Of a stretch of DNA of 64,000 bases, positions 34,316 to 46,269 are shown one piece after another; within the stretch, counting starts at the first letter, position 1, and each line of letters starts with the position of its first letter. Source of the stretch: Xanthostigma xanthostigma (Eukaryota; Arthropoda; Insecta; Raphidioptera; Raphidiidae); contig OY754472.1 in NCBI GenBank assembly GCA_963575645.1, positions 3,658,001-3,722,000 of the forward strand. Reading direction: 5' to 3'. Both the position numbers and the translations under genes were made by a program. The notes beneath the pieces are model-generated. The model had not been told where the DNA came from and ran no database searches. It saw nothing but the letters and a program-made list of their open reading frames with translations.

Positions 34316-34539
34316 TATAAACTATATATAGCGAAATTTAAGGGATCGGGTATTTTATTGCGTTATAAAGATTTCTCGTTAAAGATTAAAAGAAACAATA
34401 TAATTTTACGAATAAGTGTATTTAATTTTGACTAAATTAAGTGTAAAAAATAACCTTGTTTTTTTTTTCCAGTGCCAGTATTTTAATTCTCTCTTTTTAC
34501 AACAAACAAACACATTTCCAAGAATTCCATTGTTGGGGT

Positions 34540-34700
34540 CTAAATAATGATGTATTGTTTCGCTATTGAGATTTGAGAGTGATTGTTACATTTTAATATA
34601 TGGGTAACAATGTAAACCTAACAAATCTTTGTAATTTCTACGTTTTAAGGAGTTTTTTGTTAAATAGAAGTTCGCTATATAGAGTTTACACTGTACTTAA
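34540..34700 (+). mobile_element. pogo-like repeat fragment
   Basis: CGTTTTAAGGAGTTTTTTG and GCTATATAGAGTTTACACTG correspond to the right end at 26620-26685. Confidence 0.5.
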
Positions 34701-35000
34701 ATTTTGCCGTCAACTCTTCAATAAAATAATTTGAAAGTCAATGAATAAAATCTCAATTTATTGTATTAACTATCAAATTAAACGCCATTTTACGATCGTA
34801 TTGTAAAACGAAAGTGTACTAGCAGCGTTAATGGCATTAAAATTTTAATTTGAAAATTTATTAGTGTACTAAAATGCTAACTATACGAACGATAGCTTGT
34901 AAAAATGTTCGAGATTTGGCCACTTTGAACAATAAATTTATAGACTTCGGGGGGAGAACGGGATAAAAGATGAAGGAATAACGATAATATTATGTATATA

Positions 35001-36155
35001 CAGTGTAAACTCTATGCAGCGAAACAGGACACTCAAGGACTTTGTGGCGTTATTGAGAGTTGTCGTTAAACGGAAAGAAATAATAATCCATTAATATTCT
35101 TTTGCTATAATATGCATTTACTCATAATACATAAAGCTACTGACCAACAAACATTCATACTATATCACAAATTACAACAGCTGAGCGAAACATATGAAAA
35201 ATAATCCCAACAAACAAAAGAACGAATTTCTAGAATTTTCGGTACTCGTGATGCCGACAACAAAGCAACAAAATTGTTTAATGACATATTGTTGTCGTTA
35301 TTTAGAGTGTATCATTGTATGAGCAATAATAGGCCCCACTCACGATCACACTTCATGCAACAGTTCAGTGTTCAAACTTATAGTTCAGTGAAGCATGATA
35401 GTGTGTGGGACAAATAAACACTGAAACCAACACTGAAGTCAAGCATGAACTCATCAAATGCATCTTGATTTTTGAACGACTTCAGTGTTCAGTGTTCAAG
35501 TAAACTGTTGTGTGTGTGGGTGTTTTTCAGTTCAGTTTTTGGAGTTCTGTGTTTTGTACAACCAGAAGCCAAAAATCTCAATGTTGCTGCCTTTCTTGTG
35601 CAGAAATAGATTTTCACATATTTGTGTCCTGGTTCTTAATAAATAGGGTAACTAATTCCAGTAAATAATTGTAAGTTAATTCATTCATTCGTAAATAATT
35701 ATTGCAATCAAGCGGCTCAAGATGTAATTCATTAATCAAATAAACATGACTTCTTGAATCACGCATTTCTAACCAATTTTTCACCCATATTCTTCTTTTT
35801 TTTTTCTTATTTCTCTGTTTTAAATACAATCCCATAGCTCTGAACAGCCAATCCTCACCATTTAAATTACTCAGTTAGTTCTTATTAATGAACTATACTC
35901 TATAGTATAATATTATAGTGTGTATATAATATAATATATCTTATGTATCTATACTCGACGAGTGTATGCCAACAACTGAACCAAATTGAACACAAAAAAT
36001 TTAAAAAACTGAGCAGTTTGCATGAACTGTGTGTGGTGCCAGTCAGTCTTTCGATTAATCTGTCCAACTTCACTGAACACTGAACTGTGGCATGAAGTTT
36101 GATCGTGAGTGGGGCCTATAAGGTAAGCCAACTAGAGTGAAGTAATCTATACATT
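35001..36155 (+). mobile_element. pogo-like repeat split by a Harbinger-like MITE
   Basis: It begins TA|CAGTGTAAACTCTATG and continues with ATGCCGACAACAAAGCAAC and AGAGTGTATCATTGTATGAG up to 35329. It resumes at 36119 with AAGGTAAGCCAAC and fades near 36155. The ends resemble pogo/Tigger-type termini. No transposase frame is present. Confidence 0.55.
35330..36118. mobile_element. Harbinger-like MITE with TAA target duplication
   Basis: Both ends begin TAGGCCCCACTCACGATCA, and the inverted repeats continue ACTTCATGC, ACAGTTCAGTGTTCA for over 45 bp. TAA flanks both sides (35327-35329, 36119-36121). The related sequence at 26575 reads GAGCAACAAGGTAA without the insert, a paralogous empty site that supports the 3-bp duplication. 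A 3-bp TWA target and GGCC-type ends suit PIF/Harbinger. Internal short TTCAGTGTTCA motifs recur on both strands. Confidence 0.8.
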
Positions 36156-36629
36156 CTAATAATATAGTCAACAATTTGGTATGTTTTGAAAATATTAAGG
36201 AAAATAAATTTTACACGTTTTTTGAACAATTATACTTATAATCACATTTCTCACGATATCTGCATAGCTAGGAGTGTTTTATTTAAATATTCATAGCGGC
36301 AATCATTTAATTTTATTCAAATTTCAAACGTGCATGCCTTATTATGATAAACATGTTTTATTTTGAAAATATAGCTCATGTATATTTCATATCATTGTAT
36401 TTTTTCATATTCTAGGTACAGTGTGTCCGGACAGCGTGTGCACGTAGAAATCTAATTACAGTAGTTTTTAGCGTTGAGATGAAATGTGCGGATGAGAGTG
36501 CGCTATAACAAAAAATATTTGTGTGATAGAGAAATGATTAACAAAACTTTAAGTTATTAAAAATATGTACACAACTGTATTGTGATTCATAGTTAGACAG
36601 ATGGCCAAGGTCAATGGTCAAGGAACACT

Positions 36630-37116
36630 GGGTGCAAAAATAATATAAATAACGAAAAACAAACGAATTCTAAAACAACAATAACAACACTAAACCACTA
36701 TGTACACAGAATATTTGTATCACTGTTCTCTATTTATTTAGAACATTTATTTATCTCATTCGCGCGCTATTTACTGTCACTGACTGCCCGACTGACTCGC
36801 TACGCGCTGTTTATATACCTCTCCAGTCGCTTTCTGGAACATTCTACGACATTCTGAAAGCTTCGACATTATTCTATGCGATTCCGATAACAATGGGCGC
36901 CAACAAACCGTGCATAGTTGTCTATGCGATTCTGACAACAATACGAGTTTTGTTGTCTGCGCGGCTTTGACAACAACGCGAGTATTGTTGTCTGCGCGGC
37001 CCTGACAACAACGCAAGTATTGTTGTCTGCACGACTCTGACAACAATGCGAGTATTGTTGTCGGAACCGTATAGACAACAATGCACTGTCGCCGCCTCCA
37101 GTAGTGTCCCGTTACA
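36630..37116 (-). mobile_element. partial LTR (solo), with a 35-bp minisatellite
   Basis: On the minus strand it begins TGTAACGGGACAC and contains GGTATATAAACAGCGCG (TATA region), then CAGTCAGTGACAG and TTGTTGTTTTAGAATTCG, as in the LTRs at 39.5 and 57.9 kb. The 3' end is lost. The part upstream of TATA (36915-37075) holds about five 35-bp units, each with TTGTTGTC and GACAACAA in inverted order. No primer-binding site or coding sequence follows, so it is a solo remnant. Confidence 0.7.
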
Positions 37117-37424
37117 ATATTAATATATTCGTCCTAACCACGAGCCGCTACTGGTTTTTGGTTGTCGACTGAAAATCTGATGTGGAATTTTGTCGGCGAA
37201 GTAAAAGTTTAACAATCTGCATGTTGCAAAGATTGTAAAAGTCATATATGAAGACGTTATGTATTTTATTTCATGAAACATGAAACAGGAAAACATAGGG
37301 GACACTTTGATGTGTCTCTTGTATGCAGTTAAATATTTTGATGTTTTTTTTTTTTCATAAACTGCAGTAAGTGCATAAGTTTACGTATTACTAGGTCGCC
37401 TTCTTAAGTTCTTATACATATTAT

Positions 37425-38012
37425 TGTTACACAGTCCCCGTTGGGACGACAAAGAATTTCGTGAGACAACAATCGGCTCATCATTCTAACAATGTTGTGG
37501 AACAACAATTGGCTTGTTTGTTCAAACAATAACAATATGCGTAGGTAAAAAGGCTTTGTTGCCAAATTCCAGACAACAATGAATGCAAGAAAAAGAAAGA
37601 ACTATCCAGCGCATATATACATCGAGGGATAGCTCAGTAGACAGACAGTCATACAGTGTGCTTCATCGAGTTAACAATCGACAAATAGTTGTGACATAAA
37701 TTGACAGTCAGTACCGTGAACAGTTACTTAAATAGATAAATGAACTGTGTAAATAAACAGTGCGCGAAATAAATAGTTTAACATAAATAATCTCGTGTAT
37801 ATAGTTAATAAATAAGTGTGCTAAATAAACTTTGGTGTACATAAATAGTGATTTGTATTCATTATTACTTATTCTTTTATTTTATTAGTTAGAATTGTTG
37901 CTTTGTTTCTGTTACGTTATAGAGAAGTACTTTTGTTTGTTTAACTGTTTTGTTAACGTTTCACTATTATAAATAAATATTTTATACCACGGATTAGAAC
38001 AGTTTTGTTACA
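37425..38012 (+). mobile_element. solo LTR of a related family
   Basis: It begins TGTTACACAGTCCCCG and ends AGTTTTGTTACA. It has CAACAAT-rich 5' sequence, CATATATACATCG as a TATA region, then CAGACAGTCATACAGTG, GAGAAGTACTTTTGTTTG and a close, all in the same order as the 39.5-kb LTR. Its sequence is more diverged, so it is a separate subfamily. Flanking target duplication is not clear. Confidence 0.65.
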
Positions 38013-38124
38013 ATATAATAGAAACGGTAATAATATATTCATGTTAAAGTAAAATGTCTATACCGAATGCGCAATAATAATAAATGTCTAAATTTAAAAT
38101 GTTTGTCTTCAACTATTCCCTAAA

Positions 38125-38556
38125 GGCCGCTGCACACGAGGCTAGAAACACTGCTTGGACTTCTGCTGGCCGGTAGGCTGGGTATGAATCTGGAAATGAC
38201 GTCACTGCGGGCTCGCCTACTAGCTTACAAGATAGGTAGGTTTTAAAATTAGAACAGTGGCTATTTTCCTTGCTTGGTCCGCTGCTAGGCATGAGCAAAA
38301 AAGCAGTATCTTGTCACGTGAACAACTTGAACAAACGCCCACAAACTAACACGGCGTCATTCTGCGCAGAGTAAGACAACAGACACGTTTTGCTCTGTAT
38401 TTATATTTGAACTGTCACTGCGCGCACATTAGATTTATTCACAAAACTAGCTTAAAAAGATGTCTCGTGAGAAGCGAGGACACGACAGCAATAAAAAAAA
38501 CCAGCGCTAGAAAACTAGTAGACAAACCTAGGAATCTAGCCTCGTGTGCAGCTGCC
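38125..38556 (+). mobile_element. CACACGAGGC MITE, full copy
   Basis: It begins GGCCGCTGCACACGAGGC and ends GCCTCGTGTGCAGCTGCC, terminal inverted repeats of about 20 bp, with TAAA to the left and TTAA to the right. The body matches copy A at 29.8 kb. The TTAA seen here and at 3281 and 39210 could mean a piggyBac-like target, which remains unproven. Confidence 0.75.
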
Positions 38557-39167
38557 TTAAAATCGCATATTGAAGTGAACCCGGTATATTCAGTAAGTAG
38601 GGTAAGTACAAGTAGGTACGTGATACTAAACCGCTTTGCTAGTGACATCTGCCGTTTGCAGACAGCACTAAACACGCTGTGCGGATTGCATCTCGCAAGT
38701 CGCTGCACAAAGTAAGTTAATAAAAGAAGTTCAGTAATAATATGTACAAGTATATATTGTTAGAAAAGCTTGCAATGTTATTAAGTATGATATTTACATT
38801 GCATTTAAAGCTTCTAGACTGTATAATAATCTTCGTATTATTAAGTAGCAGTGCTACGTTTGTCAACAGAACTATATAATGCGATCATTTGTTATAAATG
38901 GGACCAAAATGCAAAATCGTTTATGTTGAATTTTTGGTATCTTCAAGTAGATACGTTTTTTCTCGATTTTGTTTAAGGACGTTGGGTAGGCACTTGTGCG
39001 GGGGACGTGGTGCGGGGAAAACTCTATGCTGATACACAAGCCTCCTAAGTTTATATAGGGTGTGTGTCATAAATACCTGGGCGGTCAATTATTTCGGATA
39101 CTGCACGTTGAATTAAAAAAAAAAAAAAAAACACCTGTCCGGTATTTTCAAAACTAAACTTGACTAG

Positions 39168-39212
39168 CAAGGAATCTAGCTGCAAAACCAGCCTCGTGTG
39201 CAGCAATCTTAA
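39168..39212 (+). mobile_element. terminal fragment of the CACACGAGGC MITE family
   Basis: AGCAAGGAATCTAGCTGC, AAAACCAGCCTCGTGTGCAG and CAATCTTAA are the last 45 bp of the family. A poly-A tract precedes it. Confidence 0.5.
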
Positions 39213-39540
39213 ACCTAAATTATGTAATATATGTGCTATAAGCTGCGAAATGTGGCGGTTTGCAGTACTTCTTCCAGTTGTATTCCTTGGAGAGAAAACA
39301 AGGAAACAACATTCTTGGAGAGCGTGTTATTTGTAACTTAAATGTAGGTATATATATACGGATATCTGGGAATTATATTTAGGTTGGGACGAACTTTCCT
39401 GTATGTCTAGAGCAGGCTTGGTCAACCCCTCGGCCTGGCAAATTATTTTTTGTGGACCGTCAGATTATTTTCACTCAAACACGTCGAAGGCCAAAAAGGG
39501 ATGTTTAACAAGTCTGCTAGTTCTTGCAGTGAAGGAATTT

Positions 39541-39877
39541 TGGTGCAGTGCATTGTTATCAGAACTACATAGAAGAATGCCGAAGCTTCTAGAACGTCGA
39601 AGAATGTTCCAGAAGACGGCTGAAGAATATATATAAACAGCGCTAGCGTGGAAAGCAGGGCAGTCAGTCAGAAGTCAGTATCAGTGACAATGAACAGTGC
39701 GCGACAAATAAATAAAAGATATACTCGTTGTTCAGTGTTGTTATTGTTGCTTTAGAATTCGTTTGTTTTTCATTATTTTATTTTTCATTATTATTAGAGA
39801 AGTACTTTTTAGTTTGTTTTTGTAAATAAATAGTTTTTTAAGCACCAACGAAGACTAGTTTTGTCAGTTTCGTTACA
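39541..39877 (+). mobile_element. partial solo LTR
   Basis: GTGCATTGTTATCAGAAC, GAATGCCGAAGCTTCTAGAA, ATATATATAAACAGCGC (TATA), GTCAGTATCAGTGACAATG, GAGAAGTACTTTTTAGTTTG and the end GTCAGTTTCGTTACA match the minus-strand LTRs. The first part is missing. Confidence 0.7.
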
Positions 39878-40436
39878 ATATCTTCTCACGATTTTTCGTA
39901 TTGAATTATCCTTTATTTTATTTTAACTATTGTTGGATATCTAAGATTTCATTATTCTAATGTGGTTTAGATACAGAAACGGTTTATCGTTTGTTATTTT
40001 TGTGTGTTTCGAAACTTAGCCTCCAGGGAAATGAGTCGGAAAATGCATATCGAGATGAAAAAGAATCAATCTGTCATGTTGACAGGAAACTGGGAAGTAC
40101 ATAATTAAACAAATGTGTTTCTTTTGTGGAAAAACGTGATTTGAGTGATGTTTCCGGATTGGTGATTACTAAAACAAAGTGGGATTATAAAGAGGATCTG
40201 AAATTGATTTTGACGTGTAGTTTTTGATATGCGCGCAGTAAAAAAGACATCAGTTGAAAACAAATGAATTAAAAAAACTGCATTTTAATCTCTTTTCTTG
40301 CATATCTTGATCTCCTCCATATAAAATAATAAACTTTATTTCCAAAAAATTGAAGCTCCTTTAAAAAAGAGTTACTAAGAAGCGTAAAATAACAAAGTTT
40401 TGAGGTCGATTATTATCACGTTTTATGAACTTTGAT

Positions 40437-40585
40437 TAACGTCTGAATAGAACTCTTCAAATAAATGAAATATATAGACCAATTTTTTCAGACTATATAT
40501 TAATAAAAATTATAATTCAATAGATGACGTTTCGGTACGGTTTTGGACTTCTTCAGAAATAATCTAAAATATATAAAAATTAATT
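40437..40585 (-). repeat. CTGAAGA-GAAACGT repeat, copy 1
   Basis: On the minus strand CTGAAGAAGTCC is followed by ACCGTACCGAAACGTCATC, and the plus strand carries GAACTCTTCAAATAAATGAA and GACCAATTTTTTCAGAC. Copy 2 is at 61128-61272. The CTGAAGA...GAAAC spacing recalls the hammerhead-ribozyme core, but the flanking stems are not obvious. Confidence 0.55.
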
Positions 40586-40707
40586 AGTATCATACTTATT
40601 TTCTAATAGAATTAAGTTTAAATTTGTTTTATTAACGAAATATTAATGAAAAATGTTTAATTAATATTTCATTAAAAAATAAATTCAAACTTAAGTACCT
40701 AGATATA

Positions 40708-41028
40708 ATGCGCGCCACGAATCTAAAAGGTTCTGAAGTTAGTCCAAAACAGCGTCGCAAAGGCGCACATTTTAGAGCAGTTGAGGCTCCCACCACCTCC
40801 CAGCTACTTGCACGGAACGTGCGCTCGTCGGTGATTGGCCGAGATCGCTCGTTGCCTTTGTCACTTGTCGCTTTCCTGCTTTAAAGTACAGTCGAGTACG
40901 CTATTGTCAAGTTGTTATTGTTACTTTAGTTTTGTTGACATGCGAGTTTGTAGTTTTTCAACAGACTGTACAAGCGCAAGCCTGCATTTGCATTTAACTT
41001 CCGAGCCTTTTAGATTTGTGGCGCGTAT
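40708..41028 (+). mobile_element. GCGCGCCACGAATC MITE, copy 2
   Basis: Ends ATGCGCGCCACGAATCTAAA and, inverted, ATACGCGCCACAAATCTAAA are terminal inverted repeats. TA lies on both sides (40706-40707, 41029-41030). It is the inverted counterpart of 33997-34315. Confidence 0.8.
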
Positions 41029-41651
41029 TATACTAATTAATTTTTATATTTTTTACCCTATCGAATAAAAAAATAATCATCCAAATAGGTTCATAACCGG
41101 CGAAGATATCGACGGACAGACATACAAAACGAAAAATATCCTACAAAATAAAATAACGATTTCATCCCTCGTCGAATTCTAGATGAAAAAGGTGTTTCGA
41201 CTTGACATACTAAACATAAAGTTCCGCTTTTTTTTTATTTCAGCGGAAATACAAAACGAATTAAAAAGAAAACTTCACCTGGCTATAAAAGTCAGATTTT
41301 TCACTTTACAAGGAATCTGTTTTAACTGGAGAGAATTTATCCTTCGACGAAGGCAATAAAAAAAGTTTAATTAAAGTCATATAACTGAGCTTCCGCTAGG
41401 TCCTTGTACTACGATTAGTTTCGAGTGTTTGTCCCGTTTTATGTTTCGACTTAATATAATCGTCCTTAATACCCATACAAAAGGACAGGAAACAATTTCG
41501 AATTATAATTGCAATTGTTACCAATGAAAGGATTTTAAAGGTAGCGCCGGAAATGGATTTTATGACTTCGAGTAGTATAGTACTATCAAACTATAGTCAC
41601 CCAAAGACGTAAAATATAAATGGATCTAGCATTCCCTATCCATACCAATAT

Positions 41652-42310
41652 TATAAATTCCAGCCAATTGGGCGACGGGGCCATTCCAACTTCAAAATGT
41701 TGACATATGATATAGTATAATAAAAAAATAAAATTTCTAATATCGCGTGAGGTGACGCGGGTAATGGCTAGTGTTCAATATGCCATTTGCTATTCTTTGC
41801 CATGGTTACCTACATAATATGTTCCATGTCATGTAAAAATTAATCAAAGCATGCTTAACTAGTTTATTTCTGACAGATCTACAAAACAAAAGAACAGCTA
41901 TATATACCAAATATATTAGTTTAGTGTTTGCTGAAGATGAGAGCATAGCTCCCGAAATGTACATCCGCTAAGAAACTGTTGCGGTAAGAAGTAACTTTTC
42001 TTTATTTTTTTATAAAAGAACAGCTGATTTTTTTTTATTATTCAAAATATTTCCGAAACTATAAAGTTTAGAAAAGAATATTTTAACGAAAATTTCTTAA
42101 AAAAATAAATAGAATAATAATACGTTATGAAAAGTATACCATTATTATATAAAAAACAACGTTATAACATATATATCTCTTCTGCGCATGCGCCGATTTC
42201 CCCCAAAACAATAGGGCTTTTCATATTTGCATACCAAACATCCTCTCACAATTTGGTTTCAATCCACACATCCGTTTTTCCAAAAATATGTTTTTTGGAT
42301 TCGGGGGACA
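41652..42310 (-). repeat. GCCAATTGGGCGACGG repeat, copy 1 (Helitron-like)
   Basis: Co-linear with 59030-59510: CCAGCCAATTGGGCGACGGG, CACGGTTACCTACATAATATG-like block, GTCATGTAAAAAT, ATTTCTGACAGAT, GCGCATGCGCCGATT. The fuller 59-kb copy ends with a Helitron-type TC terminus on the minus strand, so I assign both to that class tentatively. Confidence 0.6.
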
Positions 42311-42498
42311 TCAGAACGAAAAAATATTGTAAAATTTTGAAAAGTGAATTTTTACCTAAACTGGTACCATTTGCGTAATAGAGGTCAGTTTGGGAGTTTG
42401 GATGTTGGATGTAATTCAAGTCTCTCAACTTTATGCCCGTGTGATGCATATTATTTCAGCTGTCATTCGTGTTTTTACGTATGACGTATGAAGAAAAA

Positions 42499-42632
42499 TA
42501 GTATACACCACACTGGCCAAAAGTTTGATATTCTTGCACTGCGCGCCAGAATGCCCAAGGCGAATGGGTGTAATATACTATTTCTTTATAGCCGGTCGAA
42601 AGTACTTACTTTCGACCGAAGTATGAAGAAAA
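42499..42632. repeat. ACACCAC / CTTCATAC repeat assembly
   Basis: AGTATACACCACACTGGCC and GTGTAATATACTATTTC bracket TGCACTGCGCGCCAGAATGCC. GGTCGAAAGTACTTACTTTC and GACCGAAGTATGAAG follow, as at 12492-12905. Confidence 0.5.
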
Positions 42633-42640
42633 TTTAATTC

Positions 42641-44902
42641 TTTACATACCACATCTACCTCCATTTAGAAGCAAATCCAATATATTGGGAACAGCGTAGC
42701 ATAGCTTGGTAATAAAATTTCTTCGCAGACGTTTTAGTTTTTTTAAGTCTTTTTTTGTTTTAATGTTTTAGATGTAGGTAATATTTAATCCAAGAATTCT
42801 TAAAAACATCATATTTAAAACAATCTCTTTTCTTATTCATAAAGACCTACCTTATAAATATTACAAATTATATTCCTTTAATCTTTTCTAAAGAAAATGT
42901 TATTAAAATGATGAGAAAGTAACTGATGCGTAAAAAATCTTAATATTCGTGGAAAATGAAAGTTCGCTTCTTTAAGCATTCTTATTTTGAACTTTTTTTT
43001 TAAATAACGGGTTGGTGTCTATACTATATGTAGGTATAACTACATAATATTGTATTTTTAATATACAGTGTTTCTGTCCAGAAATGCTCCATAGCCTTAG
43101 AACATTAATTTGAAAAATTAAATGATCTGAACATTACATCGGCTGAAATGTAATTTTCAAATTATCATTTCAAAAAACACGGAAGTTCTTACTATTTTCA
43201 TGATTTTTAACGACCTATATAGATAATTGTGTGTTTTGAACAAAATTATACAATATTTACATTGCAAAATTGGTCTCTAATGAAAAGCGTTTTTATTTGA
43301 ACGCGATAATATATAGCCTTTGTTCATCCCGAAGGTCCGTTCTAAATATTGGTGAAATAAATTTTCGAAATCGGATGAGTAGTTTCGGAAATTACATCCA
43401 AACATAGCACTTTATAATATTAGTTTAGATTAAAATTGAAAATACAAACCAATGCATTTTTTCGACCAGGTATAAAAAAATTGAAAATGCCGCAGGAAAA
43501 CAAAATTCCCGAGACTCCGTTATACAAACATAGTAAAGCGACTTAGCAAAATAATTGTTTACTTTTCTATAAAAGCTTGTAATTTTCATGACGAACGGTC
43601 ATAAACTATATAATTAATTTTAAGAAATAGTGCTATTTTGATCGCAAAATGTTAAGTTTAGCATCTGAAAATGGATCTAGATATTAGACCATTACATTTA
43701 GAATACATTAAAATATTGCCCGCCATCTTGGATTTTAATGGGCGCTGAGAAAATTTTGAAGTATTCCAATATCTTAAAATCGTATATTTAATAACTTCTA
43801 TATTGCTAGTGGCCGCAAGTGGAAGCTTGGCCCATGAAGTGAAACAGCAAATGACTGTTTTCTGTCTATTTCTTTTTACTTGATCCGTTGTGCGCAAGTG
43901 TCGCGTCTGTAGTGGGGCAATTAGTAAGTGGAATAGAGAGCAAGCCACCTCCCTTTCACAGCTTAGTTCCATGCGCAAACTGACGCGCATCCGTCCACGG
44001 ACATGCGCACGCGACTCAAAGCATACTAACTGAGACAGACATATCAATGTCTTGTAGTGTTGATGGTTGATAAGGTTCTTTTAAATTAGTAAAACTATTA
44101 AATTTGATTTAATAATGATTTATTTACATTACCAACGTCGACCTACGCCAGCTCGCGCTGGCATAGTCACGTGCATCCAACACCTGACTTCTTGTCCACT
44201 ACCAGACAATCCCTCTTCCATCCGAATATACATACATTTATATCAATTTGAAATGCAAACCCATGCGCATTTAACTAGACCACTTAAGTAAGTGTTATAG
44301 TGAAATACTACGTTTGCTGTTTACATTGCAACTGATATACGTAACGTAACCTACATACTGTATATACAGTACAGTCTGCACCGTAGTGTAACAGTGTCTT
44401 TCTCCCGATCTTTGCTAACAATATAGAGGGTATTAAATATATGCTTAAAATACTCATTTCAAGTTTTTCTACAAAAGATTATTCGAACTACGCCGATGCA
44501 CTATTAATATTTAATATCTACTATAATTTGCGTGGCGTACTTATCGTTATGTTCCATTTTTAACATTTTCTATATTATGCTTACTCTCTTGAGGCTATAA
44601 ATTTTGATTATCTAATTACATTTCATAGCGTATTATCCGCCCGAATTATAAAGACTCTTGATATCGCTGTGAGTTATTATAAGAAACGTAAGAGAAAACA
44701 TTTTTTTAAAGATATCTTATTCCTAAATCTTGAATTCGTGCAAAAATATTCACAATATAAAAAAAACGATCTGATTCCTTTAGCAGCACTCTTTGTTCTT
44801 GTTAATTAAAAAAGACGCTGTTATCATAAATTATGTTAGACGTTTAAGAATAAACCGATTCTAATCTCTAGTGCCCATATTCACCGAACACTCTTAAAGA
44901 TA
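42641..44902 (-). other. no gene; Helitron 5' head at about 43190-43429
   Basis: The minus strand from 43429 reads A|TCTAAACTAATATTATAAAG, then GAAACTACTCATCCGATTTC, the typical 5' start of a Helitron, but the 3' end was not found. The 129-codon minus frame (43658-44047) lies over GC-richer sequence. It matches no family I know and has an unconvincing composition. Confidence 0.45.
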
Positions 44903-45411
44903 GAAGTTACTAATCTTGGAACAAATTTATTCGTCAGAATAAAATTTACTTTCAATTCACCAAGCAAACTATCAGGTAGAAAAGTTAGTTAAAGAATAAA
45001 TAAGCACTGCACTATATTCTTTGCGCTTTTTGTTGAATATTGTGACGTTCACCCAAAAATCCGACTGATGGCGTTAGTGTAAACGTCAAAAAAAAGTTTC
45101 ACAAAATAATAATGTTTTATCCTAACCCAATTGTACACAAAACTTCCACTGACTTTAATGTTTTACAACTATACACAACACAAGATAATAATCCACGTTT
45201 ATAGGTTAGGTATTATGATCTATGCGGCGGCCATTATTATTTTATCAAGCGAATAAATATTTATACCCTGGAAGACAGGATAGATTTATACCTGCAGTAA
45301 ACATAATTATGGTTGGTGAATTGAATTATTGCGATTTATTCGGAGGAATAGTTACCTGAAGAACAAATGAACCGAATAAATAAATACTTACGTTCGATGA
45401 ATACGGCCATA
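44903..45411 (+). repeat. 509-bp dispersed repeat, copy 2
   Basis: Same order and orientation as 20530-21034. It differs mainly by a short deletion after CTATACACAACACAAGATAA and an insertion near 45235-45275. Confidence 0.75.
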
Positions 45412-46269
45412 AATTGTTTGAACATAAAGTTTTTAAAATTGATCAGATATATAGGAAGGTAGCTTGGATTTCAATTTGCGAACACTTGGCGTGAACGATT
45501 TCAATTCTTTTTGTTTAAAGACGCCATTAAAACAAATCCACAGCACACCGAAACTGTGCAGAACGAAGATGAAGACGGGCTGTGATCTAGTGGTGTATGG
45601 TGGACCAGTGGCGTGGAATGTAGATATTAGGGGTATTGTTTTGACATTGACCCCACAAAAATCTGCTGGACAACACAAAATTGTATCATTGAATTTAACA
45701 GACAATATGATGACAAACGCCAAATTGATGGCGGACTAATTTTTTTTTGCATACTTGGCAGACCTCTCTCTTAATGTTTGTAAACAATTGATACATTTCT
45801 GTATTTCATCAAGTATAGTGCTGGGCCATATTTGAAATACTGAAAACAAAAATGTTAAAACAGTATATTGTGCAACTAGTGCGACAATGCCGCACGAGTT
45901 GCACATACTATTTTTTATTATGAATTAAATTAAATTAAAATTAAAATTTTATTACAAATCAAAAAAAAGAAATTAGAAGTAATAAAAATTAAAATTACAT
46001 CATTAAAAATTTGAAAATTAAGTTAAAATTGTTAAAATTGTCAAGAATAAAAGTCCATAATCGAAAATTTTAACCTAAATCTGCTTCAAATAACAGTTTG
46101 TTTCGTTGACATTAACACCGTTATAATTTTGTTTTTTTCTCTGAATTTGCGTGCGGCAAACAATAATTTCATTGCGACAAATAAAGTTTCCGCACGCAAA
46201 TGAAAATAGCTACTTTTCAACCGTAACAGCGTGCGTAAACATACCACTTTTCCCGCATGAGTAATAAAA
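45412..46269. other. no convincing gene; perfect-like hairpin at 45870-45904
   Basis: Two overlapping opposite frames of 91-96 codons lie at 45433-45739. Neither has a known domain. GTGCAACTAGTGCG and CGCACGAGTTGCAC form a 14-bp hairpin at 45870-45904. A (TTAAAATTAAAA)-type low-complexity tract follows. Confidence 0.4.

Noticed and set aside
37340-37376. Recursive splice site after a T-run (CTGCAG|TAAGTG)
   Set aside because: The G of the donor GT is missing, so no regenerated 5' splice site would form.
39405-39480. hAT-like terminus (AGAGCAGGCTTGGTCAACCC)
   Set aside because: No matching inverted end or 8-bp duplication found nearby.
43658-44047. 129-codon minus-strand open frame
   Set aside because: No recognisable domain, no splice or start context, odd composition; likely chance in a GC-richer patch.
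45433-45739. Overlapping opposite frames of 91 and 96 codons
   Set aside because: No domain recognised in either and no splice signals; a diverged repeat coding fragment cannot be excluded but is unsupported.
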